The translations under genes and the position numbers were made by a program. Of a stretch of 64,000 nucleotides of DNA, positions 7,733 to 15,571 are shown one piece after another. Under the pieces are notes generated by a model that saw only the letters and a program-made list of their open reading frames with translations, did no database searches and was not told the origin of the DNA. Position 1 is the first letter of the stretch. Every line of letters begins with the position of its first letter. This DNA comes from JANLQX01 sp031368215 (GTDB lineage Bacteria; Actinomycetota; Acidimicrobiia; Acidimicrobiales; JANYDT01), in assembly GCA_031368215.1 (NCBI GenBank), contig JANLRD010000274.1, positions 61,265 to 125,264 on the forward strand, written 5' to 3'.

Positions 7733-7831
7733 ATGTCTCCGCACCACCGACTCGCCTTCGTGTCAGCTAACGCCCCGCAGGTTCCGAGCACTACCGTTTT
7801 GAGCGATCGATCAGCAGGAGAACTTTCGTGA
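7733..7831 (+). CDS. 32-codon micro-ORF between ferredoxin and cytochrome b (candidate)
   Basis: The ATG abuts the ferredoxin stop (TAGATG) and the TGA overlaps the GTG start of cytochrome b (GTGA). The peptide begins MSPHHRLAFVSANAPQ. It fills the whole 95-bp gap and would allow unbroken coupling from ferredoxin to cytochrome b. An open frame of this length is not rare in GC-rich DNA, so only the exact fit at both ends is notable. The cytochrome b ribosome site AGGAGA lies inside it. Confidence 0.3.
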   Translation: MSPHHRLAFVSANAPQVPSTTVLSDRSAGELS

Positions 7832-8613
7832 CCACACCAATGAAGCCCGGACTCCCGGAGCGCCTCAGCGCCGGACTCGCCAAGTCCGTCGAGAACGTCC
7901 AGGGCAGCCAGGCGTGGAACTCCATCTTCCGCCCCGGGTCGATCTTCCGGAAGGGCTACTCCGACTCGCCGCGTAACCGCAGCTACGTCATCATGAACTC
8001 GCTGCTCTACCACCTACACCCCGTGAAGGTGAAGCGCCACGCCGTGAAAGTCAGCTACACGCTGTGCCTCGGCGGGCTCTCGTTCTTCCTGTTCATCGTC
8101 TTGACGGTCACGGGCATCTTCTTGATGTTCTTCTACCGCCCCACCGAGGCGCTGGCCTGGCAGGACATCAAGACGCTTCACACCGCGGTCACCTTCGGTC
8201 TGCTCGTACGCAACATGCATCGATGGGGAGCGCACTTGATGGTGCTTTCCGTCTTCTTGCACATGGCCCGCGTCTTCTACCACGGCGCCTACAAAGCCCC
8301 CCGTGAGTTCAACTGGGTCATCGGCGTCATCCTCCTCACCTTGACCCTGCTCCTGTCCTTCACCGGCTACCTGCTCCCGTGGGATCAGCTCGCACTGTGG
8401 GCGGTGACGGTCGGTACGAACATGATCGGCTACACCCCAGTTTTCGGTACCCAGTCCAAATTCGTGCTCCTTTCGGGAGTCGAGATCGGCACCAATACGC
8501 TCTTGCGGTGGTACGTGCTCCACGTGCTGCTCTTCCCGTTCATCATCGTCATCTTCATGGCCATCCACTTCTGGCGGGTCCGCAAAGATGGCGGGATCTC
8601 GGGGCCGCTGTGA
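7828..8613 (+). CDS. Cytochrome b, N-terminal (b6-like) half
   Basis: This 261-residue integral membrane protein binds two b haems and forms the core of the quinol-oxidising complex. The haem ligands are His131/His145 (HRWGAHLMVLSVFLH, 13 residues between) and His232/His247 (14 residues between). The 14-residue spacing is the b6 pattern; mitochondrial-type cytochrome b has 13. The chain ends GGISGPL, resembling the QGISGPL end of plastid b6. Typical actinobacterial QcrB is one long fused protein, so the split form is unusual. Two further copies of the last 24 coding bases with their stop follow in the same frame before the next gene. Confidence 0.95.
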   Translation: MTTPMKPGLPERLSAGLAKSVENVQGSQAWNSIFRPGSIFRKGYSDSPRNRSYVIMNSLLYHLHPVKVKRHAVKVSYTLCLGGLSFFLFIVLTVTGIFLMFFYRPTEALAWQDIKTLHTAVTFGLLVRNMHRWGAHLMVLSVFLHMARVFYHGAYKAPREFNWVIGVILLTLTLLLSFTGYLLPWDQLALWAVTVGTNMIGYTPVFGTQSKFVLLSGVEIGTNTLLRWYVLHVLLFPFIIVIFMAIHFWRVRKDGGISGPL

Positions 8614-8752
8614 TGTCGCATCGCTTTCGTCAACAAACAGCAGGGCGGGATCTCGGGGCCGCTGTGATTCCGCGTCGCCCCTCTCAACCAACAACGCAGC
8701 GGGATCTCGGGGCCGCTGTGATTGGCGCAACTGCATTCTCCGAGCGGAGGAC
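8591..8752 (+). repeat. Three 54-bp units, each with the same 21-nt GISGPL-stop block, in one reading frame
   Basis: A 24-bp block starting GCGGGATCTCGG and ending CTGTGAT occurs identically at 8591-8614, 8645-8668 and 8699-8722. The 54-bp period is 18 codons, so all three TGA stops (8611, 8665, 8719) lie in the frame of cytochrome b, which is also the frame of the following subunit-IV gene. Between blocks, units two and three encode related peptides (CRIAFVNKQQ and FRVAPLNQQR). The first block is the real end of cytochrome b; the other two are copies. Confidence 0.9.
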
Positions 8753-8757
8753 TACTC

Positions 8758-9588
8758 ATGGCTGACATGGAAGAACTGAAGCGCAAGTCCGCTGAAGCCA
8801 AAGCGCGCAAACTGGCCGACAAGGGCGGCGCACCCGCAGCCCCGGTCGCCCCGGCGGCATCGGCTGAGGCCGACGACGCCGCAACGAGCTACGCCGATGC
8901 CGAGAAGACCGGGAAGATCCCTGCGCACCTGCTCGCCCGCAGCGCCGCCGCCAAGGCCGCGAAGGAGTCGGGTGCGTCAGGCGACGCAGTTTCGGGCGGC
9001 GGCGTTGCCGTCCTCGACAAGCCGACCGCAGGTGCAGTAGCCGCAGCGGCAGCGCTGGTCCAGCCCGCCGGTGGTGGCCTGGCTGGTCCGGCCGGTCACA
9101 CGCAGCGCCTGCTCACGGTCGTCAAGGCCGGATCGATCCAAGATGTGAAGGCGACACCGACGGACAAGGTCAGCACGTGGCCCCATCTCCTGGTGGGCGA
9201 GTTCGTCGCTTCTCTCGCCTGTCTGACCCTGCTGATGGTGCTTTCGGCATTCGTGAACGCCCCGCTTCTCGAACTGGCGAACTACAACGCCACCCCGAAC
9301 CCGTCGAAGGCGCCGTGGTACTTCCTCGGTCTGCAGGAACTGCTCACCATGTTCCACCCGATGGTCGCCGGTGTCACCATCCCGGGTATGGGACTGTTTC
9401 TGCTCATCCTCTCGCCCTACCTCGACAAGAACCCGTCGAACAAGCCCGAGGATCGCAAGTTCGCAATCTCGATCTTCACCATCTTCTTGATGTTCTGGGC
9501 TGTGCTCGTGATCATCGGCTCGTTCTTCCGAGGACCGGGATTCAACTTCATCATGCCGTGGAAGGAAGGAATCTTCTTCGAGCTGTGA
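8758..9588 (+). CDS. Cytochrome b, C-terminal (subunit IV-like) half with N-terminal extension
   Basis: The 276-residue protein has about 120 hydrophilic Ala/Lys-rich N-terminal residues, then three membrane spans like b6f subunit IV or the C-terminal half of cytochrome b. APWYFLGLQELL occupies the place of the quinol-site PEWY loop. The ATG at 8758 follows GGAGGA; a TTG at 8722 in the same frame is less likely. The extension includes KIPAHLLARSAAAKAAKESG, very similar to the N-terminus of the divergent cytochrome c. The gene is in frame with cytochrome b, separated only by the triple-stop repeat. Confidence 0.9.
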   Translation: MADMEELKRKSAEAKARKLADKGGAPAAPVAPAASAEADDAATSYADAEKTGKIPAHLLARSAAAKAAKESGASGDAVSGGGVAVLDKPTAGAVAAAAALVQPAGGGLAGPAGHTQRLLTVVKAGSIQDVKATPTDKVSTWPHLLVGEFVASLACLTLLMVLSAFVNAPLLELANYNATPNPSKAPWYFLGLQELLTMFHPMVAGVTIPGMGLFLLILSPYLDKNPSNKPEDRKFAISIFTIFLMFWAVLVIIGSFFRGPGFNFIMPWKEGIFFEL

Positions 9589-9622
9589 GCGTCCGCTCGC
9601 AGCCACCGCTGGAGGCCCCACT

Positions 9623-10513
9623 ATGAACGCCACCGTTCTCATCATTGCCATCGTCGTCGTCGTGGTGCTCGCCGCTGCGGCAGTTGGCACCATGTCCCGA
9701 CGCACCGACCGCGGCGCGGCGACCGGGCTCTTGGCCCGCGAGACAGTCAAGCGCGACCGGTCCCGCCGCCGTCAGGCGAAGGCCGCCGACGCCGTCGCAA
9801 CACCGCCTCCGCCGTCCGGTCGGGCCGTGGAGAAAGCAATGGTGCTGGCGCGCGCTGGCGGCGATGTGGAGCTCCGTCCCGCTCCCGGCGCCCCAGCGGT
9901 CCTGCGGGCTCCGATGGACGCCGAACAACTCGGCGTCACCCGCCGCCAGTTCCTCAATCGCTCGACGATCGCCATGTTCACCGCCGGTCTCGGTGGTTTC
10001 GGTGCCGCTGTTCTTGCGTTCCTCTGGCCAAGCCTCTCCGGCGGCTTCGGCTCGAAGGTCACCCTCGGCAAGGTCAGCGACATCCTCACGGATATCGCCG
10101 CCAAGAAGGAACCCAAGTACTTCGCGGAAGCGCGCACCTACATCACCGCATATCCGAAGGAAGACGTCGCCAAGGCCAAGAAGGTCTACGCGCCAGGTGT
10201 CGTCCGAGGCATGGAGTCCGGCGTCGCGGCGCTCTACCAGAAGTGCGTCCACCTCGGCTGCAAGGTGCCGTGGTGTACGAACTCCCAGTGGTTCGAGTGC
10301 CCGTGCCATGGATCGAAATACAATCGGGTGGGCGAGTACAAGTCCGGCCCGGCGCCCCGAGGACTTGATCGGTTCGACGTGATCATCGACGGTTCGGGCA
10401 ACGTGACCGTGGATACTTCACAGGTCAGAATCGGTCCCGCCCAGGGCACCAACACCACCGGCCAGGAGGCCGAGGGACCCCATTGCGTCGGCGGCAAGGC
10501 CGGCGGGCACTGA
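9623..10513 (+). CDS. Rieske [2Fe-2S] protein of the bc-type complex
   Basis: The protein (296 residues) has one N-terminal span (3-23), an arginine-rich loop, then RRQFLNRS at 107-114 before a second span, a Tat-like arrangement typical of Rieske proteins. Cluster ligands are C208-VH210 and C226-P-C228-H229, with C213 and C228 available for the usual disulfide. The cluster-binding boxes are CVHLGC and CPCHGS. It accepts electrons from menaquinol and passes them to the c haems. RBS GGAGG is at 9611-9615. Canonical actinobacterial QcrA has three spans; here two are clear. Confidence 0.95.
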   Translation: MNATVLIIAIVVVVVLAAAAVGTMSRRTDRGAATGLLARETVKRDRSRRRQAKAADAVATPPPPSGRAVEKAMVLARAGGDVELRPAPGAPAVLRAPMDAEQLGVTRRQFLNRSTIAMFTAGLGGFGAAVLAFLWPSLSGGFGSKVTLGKVSDILTDIAAKKEPKYFAEARTYITAYPKEDVAKAKKVYAPGVVRGMESGVAALYQKCVHLGCKVPWCTNSQWFECPCHGSKYNRVGEYKSGPAPRGLDRFDVIIDGSGNVTVDTSQVRIGPAQGTNTTGQEAEGPHCVGGKAGGH

Positions 10514-10545
10514 GCCCGGCGACCATCCGTCTTCAAGGAGCACCA

Positions 10546-11820
10546 GTGATCTTGGCCAGCACCACTCAGCGCGCCGTCGCCGTTGTCATCGTCTTCGGGG
10601 CGTTGATCGCGTGGGCCGTCTATCTCGTTTTGGAGAATCGGCGGTCCACCAAGGACATCGTCGACAGCTTCCTCGACGCCCCCAACCGCAAGGCGCCGCC
10701 CGATGATGACGTGTTCGAAGGCCGCCGCCTCGACCGCTTCCTCGTCGCCGCGTTGGTCGGTGTCTCGGTGCTCGCCGTATCGCTGCCGCTCTACTGGCTC
10801 GGCGAGCCGGGACGTGAGAAGGGCGCCCTGATCGGCTTCGACAAGCGCGAGATCAAACGCGGTCTGAGGAACTACGAAGCGACGTTTGCCTGCAACGCCT
10901 GTCATGGCCCCGAGGGCGGTGGCGGTGTCGCCAGTTGGACGGTCACCGACTACGACGAGAACGGACAGCCGAAGATCAATCCCGAGACGGGCAAGCCGGT
11001 CGTTCGGTCCGTCCAATGGAAGGCTCCCCGGATCAACAACGTCGCTCTGCGATACAAGCCCGGCCAGATCACGAACGTGCTCGTCTACGGCCGCGGTGGC
11101 GCGAAGAACAACCCGATGCCTGCGTGGGGCATCGCCGGCGGTGGACCCGGTACGCCTCAGCAGATCGGCGACCTCGTGTCGCTCCTCTCCTACTGGGCGA
11201 TCCAGGGAAGTCCCGAAGCGATGAAGGCTTACAAGGACGCGTGGAACTCCAACGGCCACAACAACCAGAAGGCCTTCGCTGCTGCGTTCGAATTCGCCGC
11301 CAAGGCGGCGCAGGCCGAGTCGGCCAAAACCCTTACCGAGGAGAAGGCCAACGCCGCAACCCTCGTCGAGAATGAGGCCAAGTCGCTCGATGCAGCGAAG
11401 AAGGCGCTCGTCGATGCCAAGGCGTCGGGAAACGTCGTCAGCATCAGCTCGGCCGAGACCGCCCTGGCGGACCTCGAGAAGAACCTGGTGAACGCCAAGA
11501 AGACACTCGCTGCCACCGACGGCGAGTTGCTCTTCAATCAGAACTGCGCCCGCTGTCACACCAACGGTTGGAGCTACGACGAGCCGAAGCAATCCGGTGG
11601 TGGCTTCTACGGTCCGTCGCTTCGCAAGAGCAGCCTCACCAACCAGTTCCCCGATCCGGCCAAGCAGGCCGAGTTCATCAAGGTCGGCGTCGGCGATCAG
11701 GTGGCCTACGGGACCGGTGGCGTGAACCATTGGAGCGGTGGCGGCATGGCGTACTTCGCCAACAAGCTGACCGACGACATGATCAACCAGATCGTCGCCT
11801 ACGAACGGGGTCTCGAATGA
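10546..11820 (+). CDS. Dihaem membrane cytochrome c subunit with coiled-coil insertion
   Basis: The 424-residue protein has two N-terminal spans (about 8-28 and 66-84) and two haem sites, C116-NAC-H120 and C334-ARC-H338. Between the haem domains an Ala/Lys/Glu-rich stretch (about 225-325) is predicted by eye to form a long helix or coiled coil. It likely replaces cytochrome f/c1 or QcrC in taking electrons from the Rieske protein. The GTG at 10546 follows AAGGAG. The stop overlaps the next start (ATGA). Confidence 0.9.
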   Translation: MILASTTQRAVAVVIVFGALIAWAVYLVLENRRSTKDIVDSFLDAPNRKAPPDDDVFEGRRLDRFLVAALVGVSVLAVSLPLYWLGEPGREKGALIGFDKREIKRGLRNYEATFACNACHGPEGGGGVASWTVTDYDENGQPKINPETGKPVVRSVQWKAPRINNVALRYKPGQITNVLVYGRGGAKNNPMPAWGIAGGGPGTPQQIGDLVSLLSYWAIQGSPEAMKAYKDAWNSNGHNNQKAFAAAFEFAAKAAQAESAKTLTEEKANAATLVENEAKSLDAAKKALVDAKASGNVVSISSAETALADLEKNLVNAKKTLAATDGELLFNQNCARCHTNGWSYDEPKQSGGGFYGPSLRKSSLTNQFPDPAKQAEFIKVGVGDQVAYGTGGVNHWSGGGMAYFANKLTDDMINQIVAYERGLE

Positions 11821-12635
11821 ACGCGCTGATCGTCGGAGCCCTCGAGTGGAACATCACGACCCGGGGGATCATCTTCCCGGCGACGATGTTCATCATCCTC
11901 TGCGGGGCGACCTACGTGATCCTCGCAACCAACGTCGGAAACCGTCTCGGATTCCTGCTCGCCAACGCCGGGTTCTGGGCGTGGATGGTCCTCATGACCA
12001 CCGCGTGGATGGTCTACGGCATCGGTCTCAAAGGCACGCCGCCGTCGTGGAAGGTCCGTGAGGTGATCACCGAGGTCGCCAACGCCCAGTCCGACAAGGT
12101 GGTGTCGCTGGCCCCGCACCTCGACAAGGGGTCCAAGCTGCCGAAGGCCTGGACCGAAGTCGCCGAGGGAACACCGACGCGAGGCGAGGCGCAGTCAGCG
12201 TCCGATGCCCACTTGCTCGAGGAGAAGGTCTTCGACAGCACGACCAAGTTCGCGCACATCGCCGGCTACGAGATCGGAGGAGCCCAGCGGATCAAGCTTC
12301 GCCCACGAAAAGAGCAGGGCGGCGACTGGTGGAACCCGGGGGACTACCGGTTCATGGGCCTGCTCCATCAGAAGCGCTACTACGTCGATCGCGTCGCTCC
12401 CTACAAGCTCGATGCATTCGGGGCCGTCGCCATCGATGCCGCTCGCAAACCGATCATCGACACCTCGAAGCCGGTGCTGAACACGGTGATGGTACGGAAC
12501 CAGGGCAACCTTCGACAGCCGGCGTTCAAGGTGTTCCTCGCGTCGCTGATCATGCTGATCATCTCCACGAGGGCGCTGCACAAGCGTGACCGCCAGGTCA
12601 TGGCGGCGATGAAGAGCCGCCCGGCGACGGCGTAA
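11817..12635 (+). CDS. Membrane protein closing the bc-type operon, unknown function
   Basis: The 272-residue protein has two N-terminal spans (about 18-38 and 45-68), a long soluble middle, and a third span near 245-262 (VFLASLIMLIISTRAL). No cofactor motif is visible and I do not recognise the family. Translational coupling to the dihaem cytochrome (4-bp overlap) and an 11-bp gap to nuoA make it part of one long respiratory operon. It may be a structural subunit of the quinol-oxidising complex or a bridge to complex I; the latter is speculative. Confidence 0.75.
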   Translation: MNALIVGALEWNITTRGIIFPATMFIILCGATYVILATNVGNRLGFLLANAGFWAWMVLMTTAWMVYGIGLKGTPPSWKVREVITEVANAQSDKVVSLAPHLDKGSKLPKAWTEVAEGTPTRGEAQSASDAHLLEEKVFDSTTKFAHIAGYEIGGAQRIKLRPRKEQGGDWWNPGDYRFMGLLHQKRYYVDRVAPYKLDAFGAVAIDAARKPIIDTSKPVLNTVMVRNQGNLRQPAFKVFLASLIMLIISTRALHKRDRQVMAAMKSRPATA

Positions 12636-12646
12636 AGGGGATCGCC

Positions 12647-13135
12647 ATGGCGGCCTATCTGCCGATCGTCCTCCTGTTCGTGCTGGCCCTGGTGTTCGTC
12701 TTCGGGTCGATCGTCGCTTCAACCGTCCTCGGACCTCGACGACGCGTGAACACCGCGAAGACCGGGCCCTACGAATGCGGGATCGTGCCCGACAAGGAGC
12801 CCGCTGAGCGCTTCCCGGTCAGGTTCTATCTCGTCGCCATGATCTTCATCATCTTCGACATCGAGATCATCTTCTTATATCCGTGGGCTGTGCGCTTCAA
12901 CGCGCTCGGTACGTTCGGGCTCGTCGAAATGGTGATCTTCTCGATCGCCGTCGTTGTTGCCTTCACGTATCTGATCAGCAACGGCGCACTCGACTGGGCA
13001 CCGATGAACCGTCTTCGCCGCCTCGAAGCGAGCTCGGGCAGGACGTCTGGCGACCGCACCACATCGTCCACGATCCGGAAGGTGTCCCGCCCCGTCGGTG
13101 CGCCGGCCGGTCCCCCCGAAGAAACGGCGGCGTAG
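12647..13135 (+). CDS. nuoA: NADH-quinone oxidoreductase subunit A, set 1
   Basis: NuoA is a three-span subunit of the membrane arm of complex I near the quinone channel. The family signature YECGIVP..ERFPVRFYLVAMIFIIFDIEIIFLYPW is intact in its parts, including the acidic FDIE. The C-terminus extends about 45 residues beyond the family (basic and Ser/Thr/Pro-rich), which is longer than usual and absent from NuoA2. It starts 11 bp after the bc-type operon and ends 3 bp before nuoB. Confidence 0.95.
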   Translation: MAAYLPIVLLFVLALVFVFGSIVASTVLGPRRRVNTAKTGPYECGIVPDKEPAERFPVRFYLVAMIFIIFDIEIIFLYPWAVRFNALGTFGLVEMVIFSIAVVVAFTYLISNGALDWAPMNRLRRLEASSGRTSGDRTTSSTIRKVSRPVGAPAGPPEETAA

Positions 13136-13138
13136 GCC

Positions 13139-13687
13139 ATGGGCCTCGAAGATCTCAACCACAACTTCCTCACCGGTTCGCTCGAGAAGTTCGTCAACTG
13201 GTCGCGCAAGTCGTCCACCTGGCCGGCGTCGTTCGGTCTCGCGTGCTGCGCCATCGAAATGATGGCCACCGGTGCGTCACGTTTCGACATCTCGCGGTTC
13301 GGCATGGAGGTCTTCCGCGGTTCGCCGCGGCAGGCCGACCTCATGATCGTTGCCGGCCGCGTCAGCCAGAAGATGGCGCCGGTCCTCCGTCAGGTCTACG
13401 ACCAGATGATGGAACCGAAGTGGGTCATCTCGATGGGTGTGTGTGCGTCGTCGGGTGGCATGTTCAACAACTACGCGATCGTGCAAGGCGTCGATCAGAT
13501 CGTCCCGGTGGATGTCTACGCACCCGGATGCCCTCCGGGCCCGGAGACGCTCCTCTACGCGATCATGACGCTGCACGAGAAGATTCAGACCGGCGAGATC
13601 GCCCAGCGCCGACACGACAACGGTGGCGGTGCCTCGCTCCGTCTCGACGTTCCGCCGGCGACCATCTCCATCGGCACGCCGAAGTAG
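13139..13687 (+). CDS. nuoB: NADH-quinone oxidoreductase subunit B, set 1
   Basis: NuoB holds cluster N2, the last iron-sulfur centre before quinone. The tandem cysteines are in GLACCAIEMM, with further ligands in SMGVCASSGG and PGCPPGPE. The 182-residue length is normal. It lies 3 bp after nuoA and 6 bp before nuoC. Confidence 0.96.
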   Translation: MGLEDLNHNFLTGSLEKFVNWSRKSSTWPASFGLACCAIEMMATGASRFDISRFGMEVFRGSPRQADLMIVAGRVSQKMAPVLRQVYDQMMEPKWVISMGVCASSGGMFNNYAIVQGVDQIVPVDVYAPGCPPGPETLLYAIMTLHEKIQTGEIAQRRHDNGGGASLRLDVPPATISIGTPK

Positions 13688-13693
13688 GCCGCG

Positions 13694-14233
13694 ATGTCAA
13701 ACATGGCAACCAGTTCCGACGCAGTCGCAGCGGAGCCCGAACTCCTGCACGGCGCACCTGTTTCCTACAGCCGCGGCGAGAAGGTTGTGCACCCCAGTGC
13801 CGCGACCTACGTGAACGTCGTCAAAGCGTTGTATGGCGACGGCTTCCGGATGGCTGTCGACCTCACTGCGGTCGACTACCTCACCAACGCGACCCGCGTG
13901 CTTCCGGCGGGTGTCGAACCGCAGCGCTTCGAAGTGGTCGTCAATCTGCTGTCGCATGCGCGCCGAGAACGGATCCGTGTCCGGGTTCAGCTTTCGGGCG
14001 ATGTCCCGACGATCGCCTCGCTCTACGGCGTGTATCCGGGGACCGAGGCGATGGAGCGTGAAGCTTTCGATCTCCTCGGTGTCCGGTTCGACGGACACCC
14101 GGATCTCACGCGCATCCTGCTGCCCGACGACTGGCAGGGGCACCCGTTGCGCAAGGATGAAGCCACGGGGCGGATCCCCGTCCAGTTCACCCACAACGTG
14201 ACGCCGCGTTCGACGCCAGCGAGGACGACATGA
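13694..14233 (+). CDS. nuoC: NADH-quinone oxidoreductase subunit C, set 1
   Basis: NuoC is the 30-kDa-type peripheral-arm subunit. The family motif appears as EREAFDLLGVRFDGHPDLTR and LPDDWQGHPLRKD near the C-terminus. The protein (179 residues) is separate from NuoD, unlike the fused E. coli form. Its end overlaps nuoD by 4 bp (ATGA). Confidence 0.95.
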   Translation: MSNMATSSDAVAAEPELLHGAPVSYSRGEKVVHPSAATYVNVVKALYGDGFRMAVDLTAVDYLTNATRVLPAGVEPQRFEVVVNLLSHARRERIRVRVQLSGDVPTIASLYGVYPGTEAMEREAFDLLGVRFDGHPDLTRILLPDDWQGHPLRKDEATGRIPVQFTHNVTPRSTPARTT

Positions 14234-15531
14234 ACTTCGGACAGGAGATGCAGGACCGCGGCTCCACGACGGCCGCGGAGCTGCTCCGAGAGCAGGGTGC
14301 AGTGCTACGCGGCGTCAGCGACGACGCGGCGATCGACATCAACGACTACGACATCGAGCTCGGCGACGACGAGACGATGATCATCAACATGGGTCCGCAG
14401 CACCCGAGCACCCACGGCGTGCTGCGCGTGATGCTCGAGCTCAAGGGCGAAACCGTTCTGCGGACCAAGCCGGTCGTCGGTTACCTCCATACCGGAATGG
14501 AGAAGACCGCAGAGGGTCTGACTTTCCTGCAGGGCGGCACCAACGTCACGCGCATGGACTACCTCGCGCCGCTCTTCAACGAACTGGCCTTCTCGCTCGC
14601 CACCGAGAAACTGCTCGACGTGGAGATCCCCGAGCGGGCCACGTGGATCCGCATGCTGATGTGCGAGCTCAACCGCATGGCATCGCATCTGCTGTTCCAG
14701 GCCACGAACGGCATGGACCTCGGTGCGGTCGGCATGATGATCTACGGATGGCGTGAGCGCGAACTCGTACTGTCGTTCTTCGAGAAGGTCACCGGTCTCC
14801 GGATGAACCACAACTACATCCGGCCGGGCGGCGTGGCCGCTGATCTTCCGCCGGGTTGGCAGCAGGACGTGCTCGACCTCTGCGCCGACATCGAGCCCCG
14901 CCTCGACCAATACGACATCCTGCTCACCGGTCAGCCGATCTTCCTCGACCGCACCCAGGGCGTTGGCGTGATCACCGCCGATGAGGCGATCGCCCTCTCC
15001 GCCACGGGTCCGATCCTGCGCTCGACGGGGGTCGAATGGGACCTACGCCGCGACATGCCCTACCTCGCCTACGACCAGGTCGACTTCGACGTGATCGTCG
15101 GTACGCGCGGCGACGCGTTCGACCGCTATGCAATCCGTCTCAACGAGATCCGCGAATCGATCCGCATCGTCCGCCAGATCGTCGACATGATGCCGGCAGG
15201 CGACTATCGCACCCAGAACAAGAAGGTCACGCCGCCGCCGCGTAGCCGCATCGACGAATCGATGGAAGCGCTCATCCATCATTTCAAGCTCTTCACCGAC
15301 GGCTTCAAAGTCCCCGAAGGCGAGGTCTATGTGCCCGTCGAGTCTCCCCGTGGCGAGGTCGGCTGCTACATGGTCAGTGACGGCGGCACCAAGCCCTATC
15401 GCATGCACTGGCGCGGGCCGTCTTTCGTCAACCTCCAGTCGATGCCCACGATGATGCAGGGCGCTCAGGTTGCCGACGCGATTGCGATCATCTCGTCGAT
15501 CGATCCGGTGCTTGGCGAGGTCGACCGATGA
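14230..15531 (+). CDS. nuoD: NADH-quinone oxidoreductase subunit D, set 1
   Basis: NuoD (433 residues) is the 49-kDa-type subunit that forms the quinone pocket with NuoB. GPQHPSTHGVLR and GYLHTGMEKT are recognisable near the N-terminus. The residue equivalent to bovine 49-kDa Arg85 is Thr88 (codon 14491-14493), as in other actinobacterial NuoD proteins I recall. The N-terminus carries about 45 extra residues. The stop overlaps an ATG that opens a 13-codon frame ending 2 bp before nuoE, of doubtful meaning. Confidence 0.96.
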   Translation: MNFGQEMQDRGSTTAAELLREQGAVLRGVSDDAAIDINDYDIELGDDETMIINMGPQHPSTHGVLRVMLELKGETVLRTKPVVGYLHTGMEKTAEGLTFLQGGTNVTRMDYLAPLFNELAFSLATEKLLDVEIPERATWIRMLMCELNRMASHLLFQATNGMDLGAVGMMIYGWRERELVLSFFEKVTGLRMNHNYIRPGGVAADLPPGWQQDVLDLCADIEPRLDQYDILLTGQPIFLDRTQGVGVITADEAIALSATGPILRSTGVEWDLRRDMPYLAYDQVDFDVIVGTRGDAFDRYAIRLNEIRESIRIVRQIVDMMPAGDYRTQNKKVTPPPRSRIDESMEALIHHFKLFTDGFKVPEGEVYVPVESPRGEVGCYMVSDGGTKPYRMHWRGPSFVNLQSMPTMMQGAQVADAIAIISSIDPVLGEVDR

Positions 15532-15571
15532 CGAACATATGTGCACGTAGTTCCTGGAAGGGTTGTTAGAG

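Noticed and set aside
8611..8721. UGA as selenocysteine or tryptophan in the cytochrome b repeat
   Set aside because: No hairpin of SECIS type was seen after the stops, all other genes use TGA as a normal stop, and the first TGA falls at the standard end of b6-type proteins.
15528..15569. 13-codon open frame between nuoD and nuoE
   Set aside because: Too short to support and no resemblance to either neighbour, although its ATG overlaps the nuoD stop.
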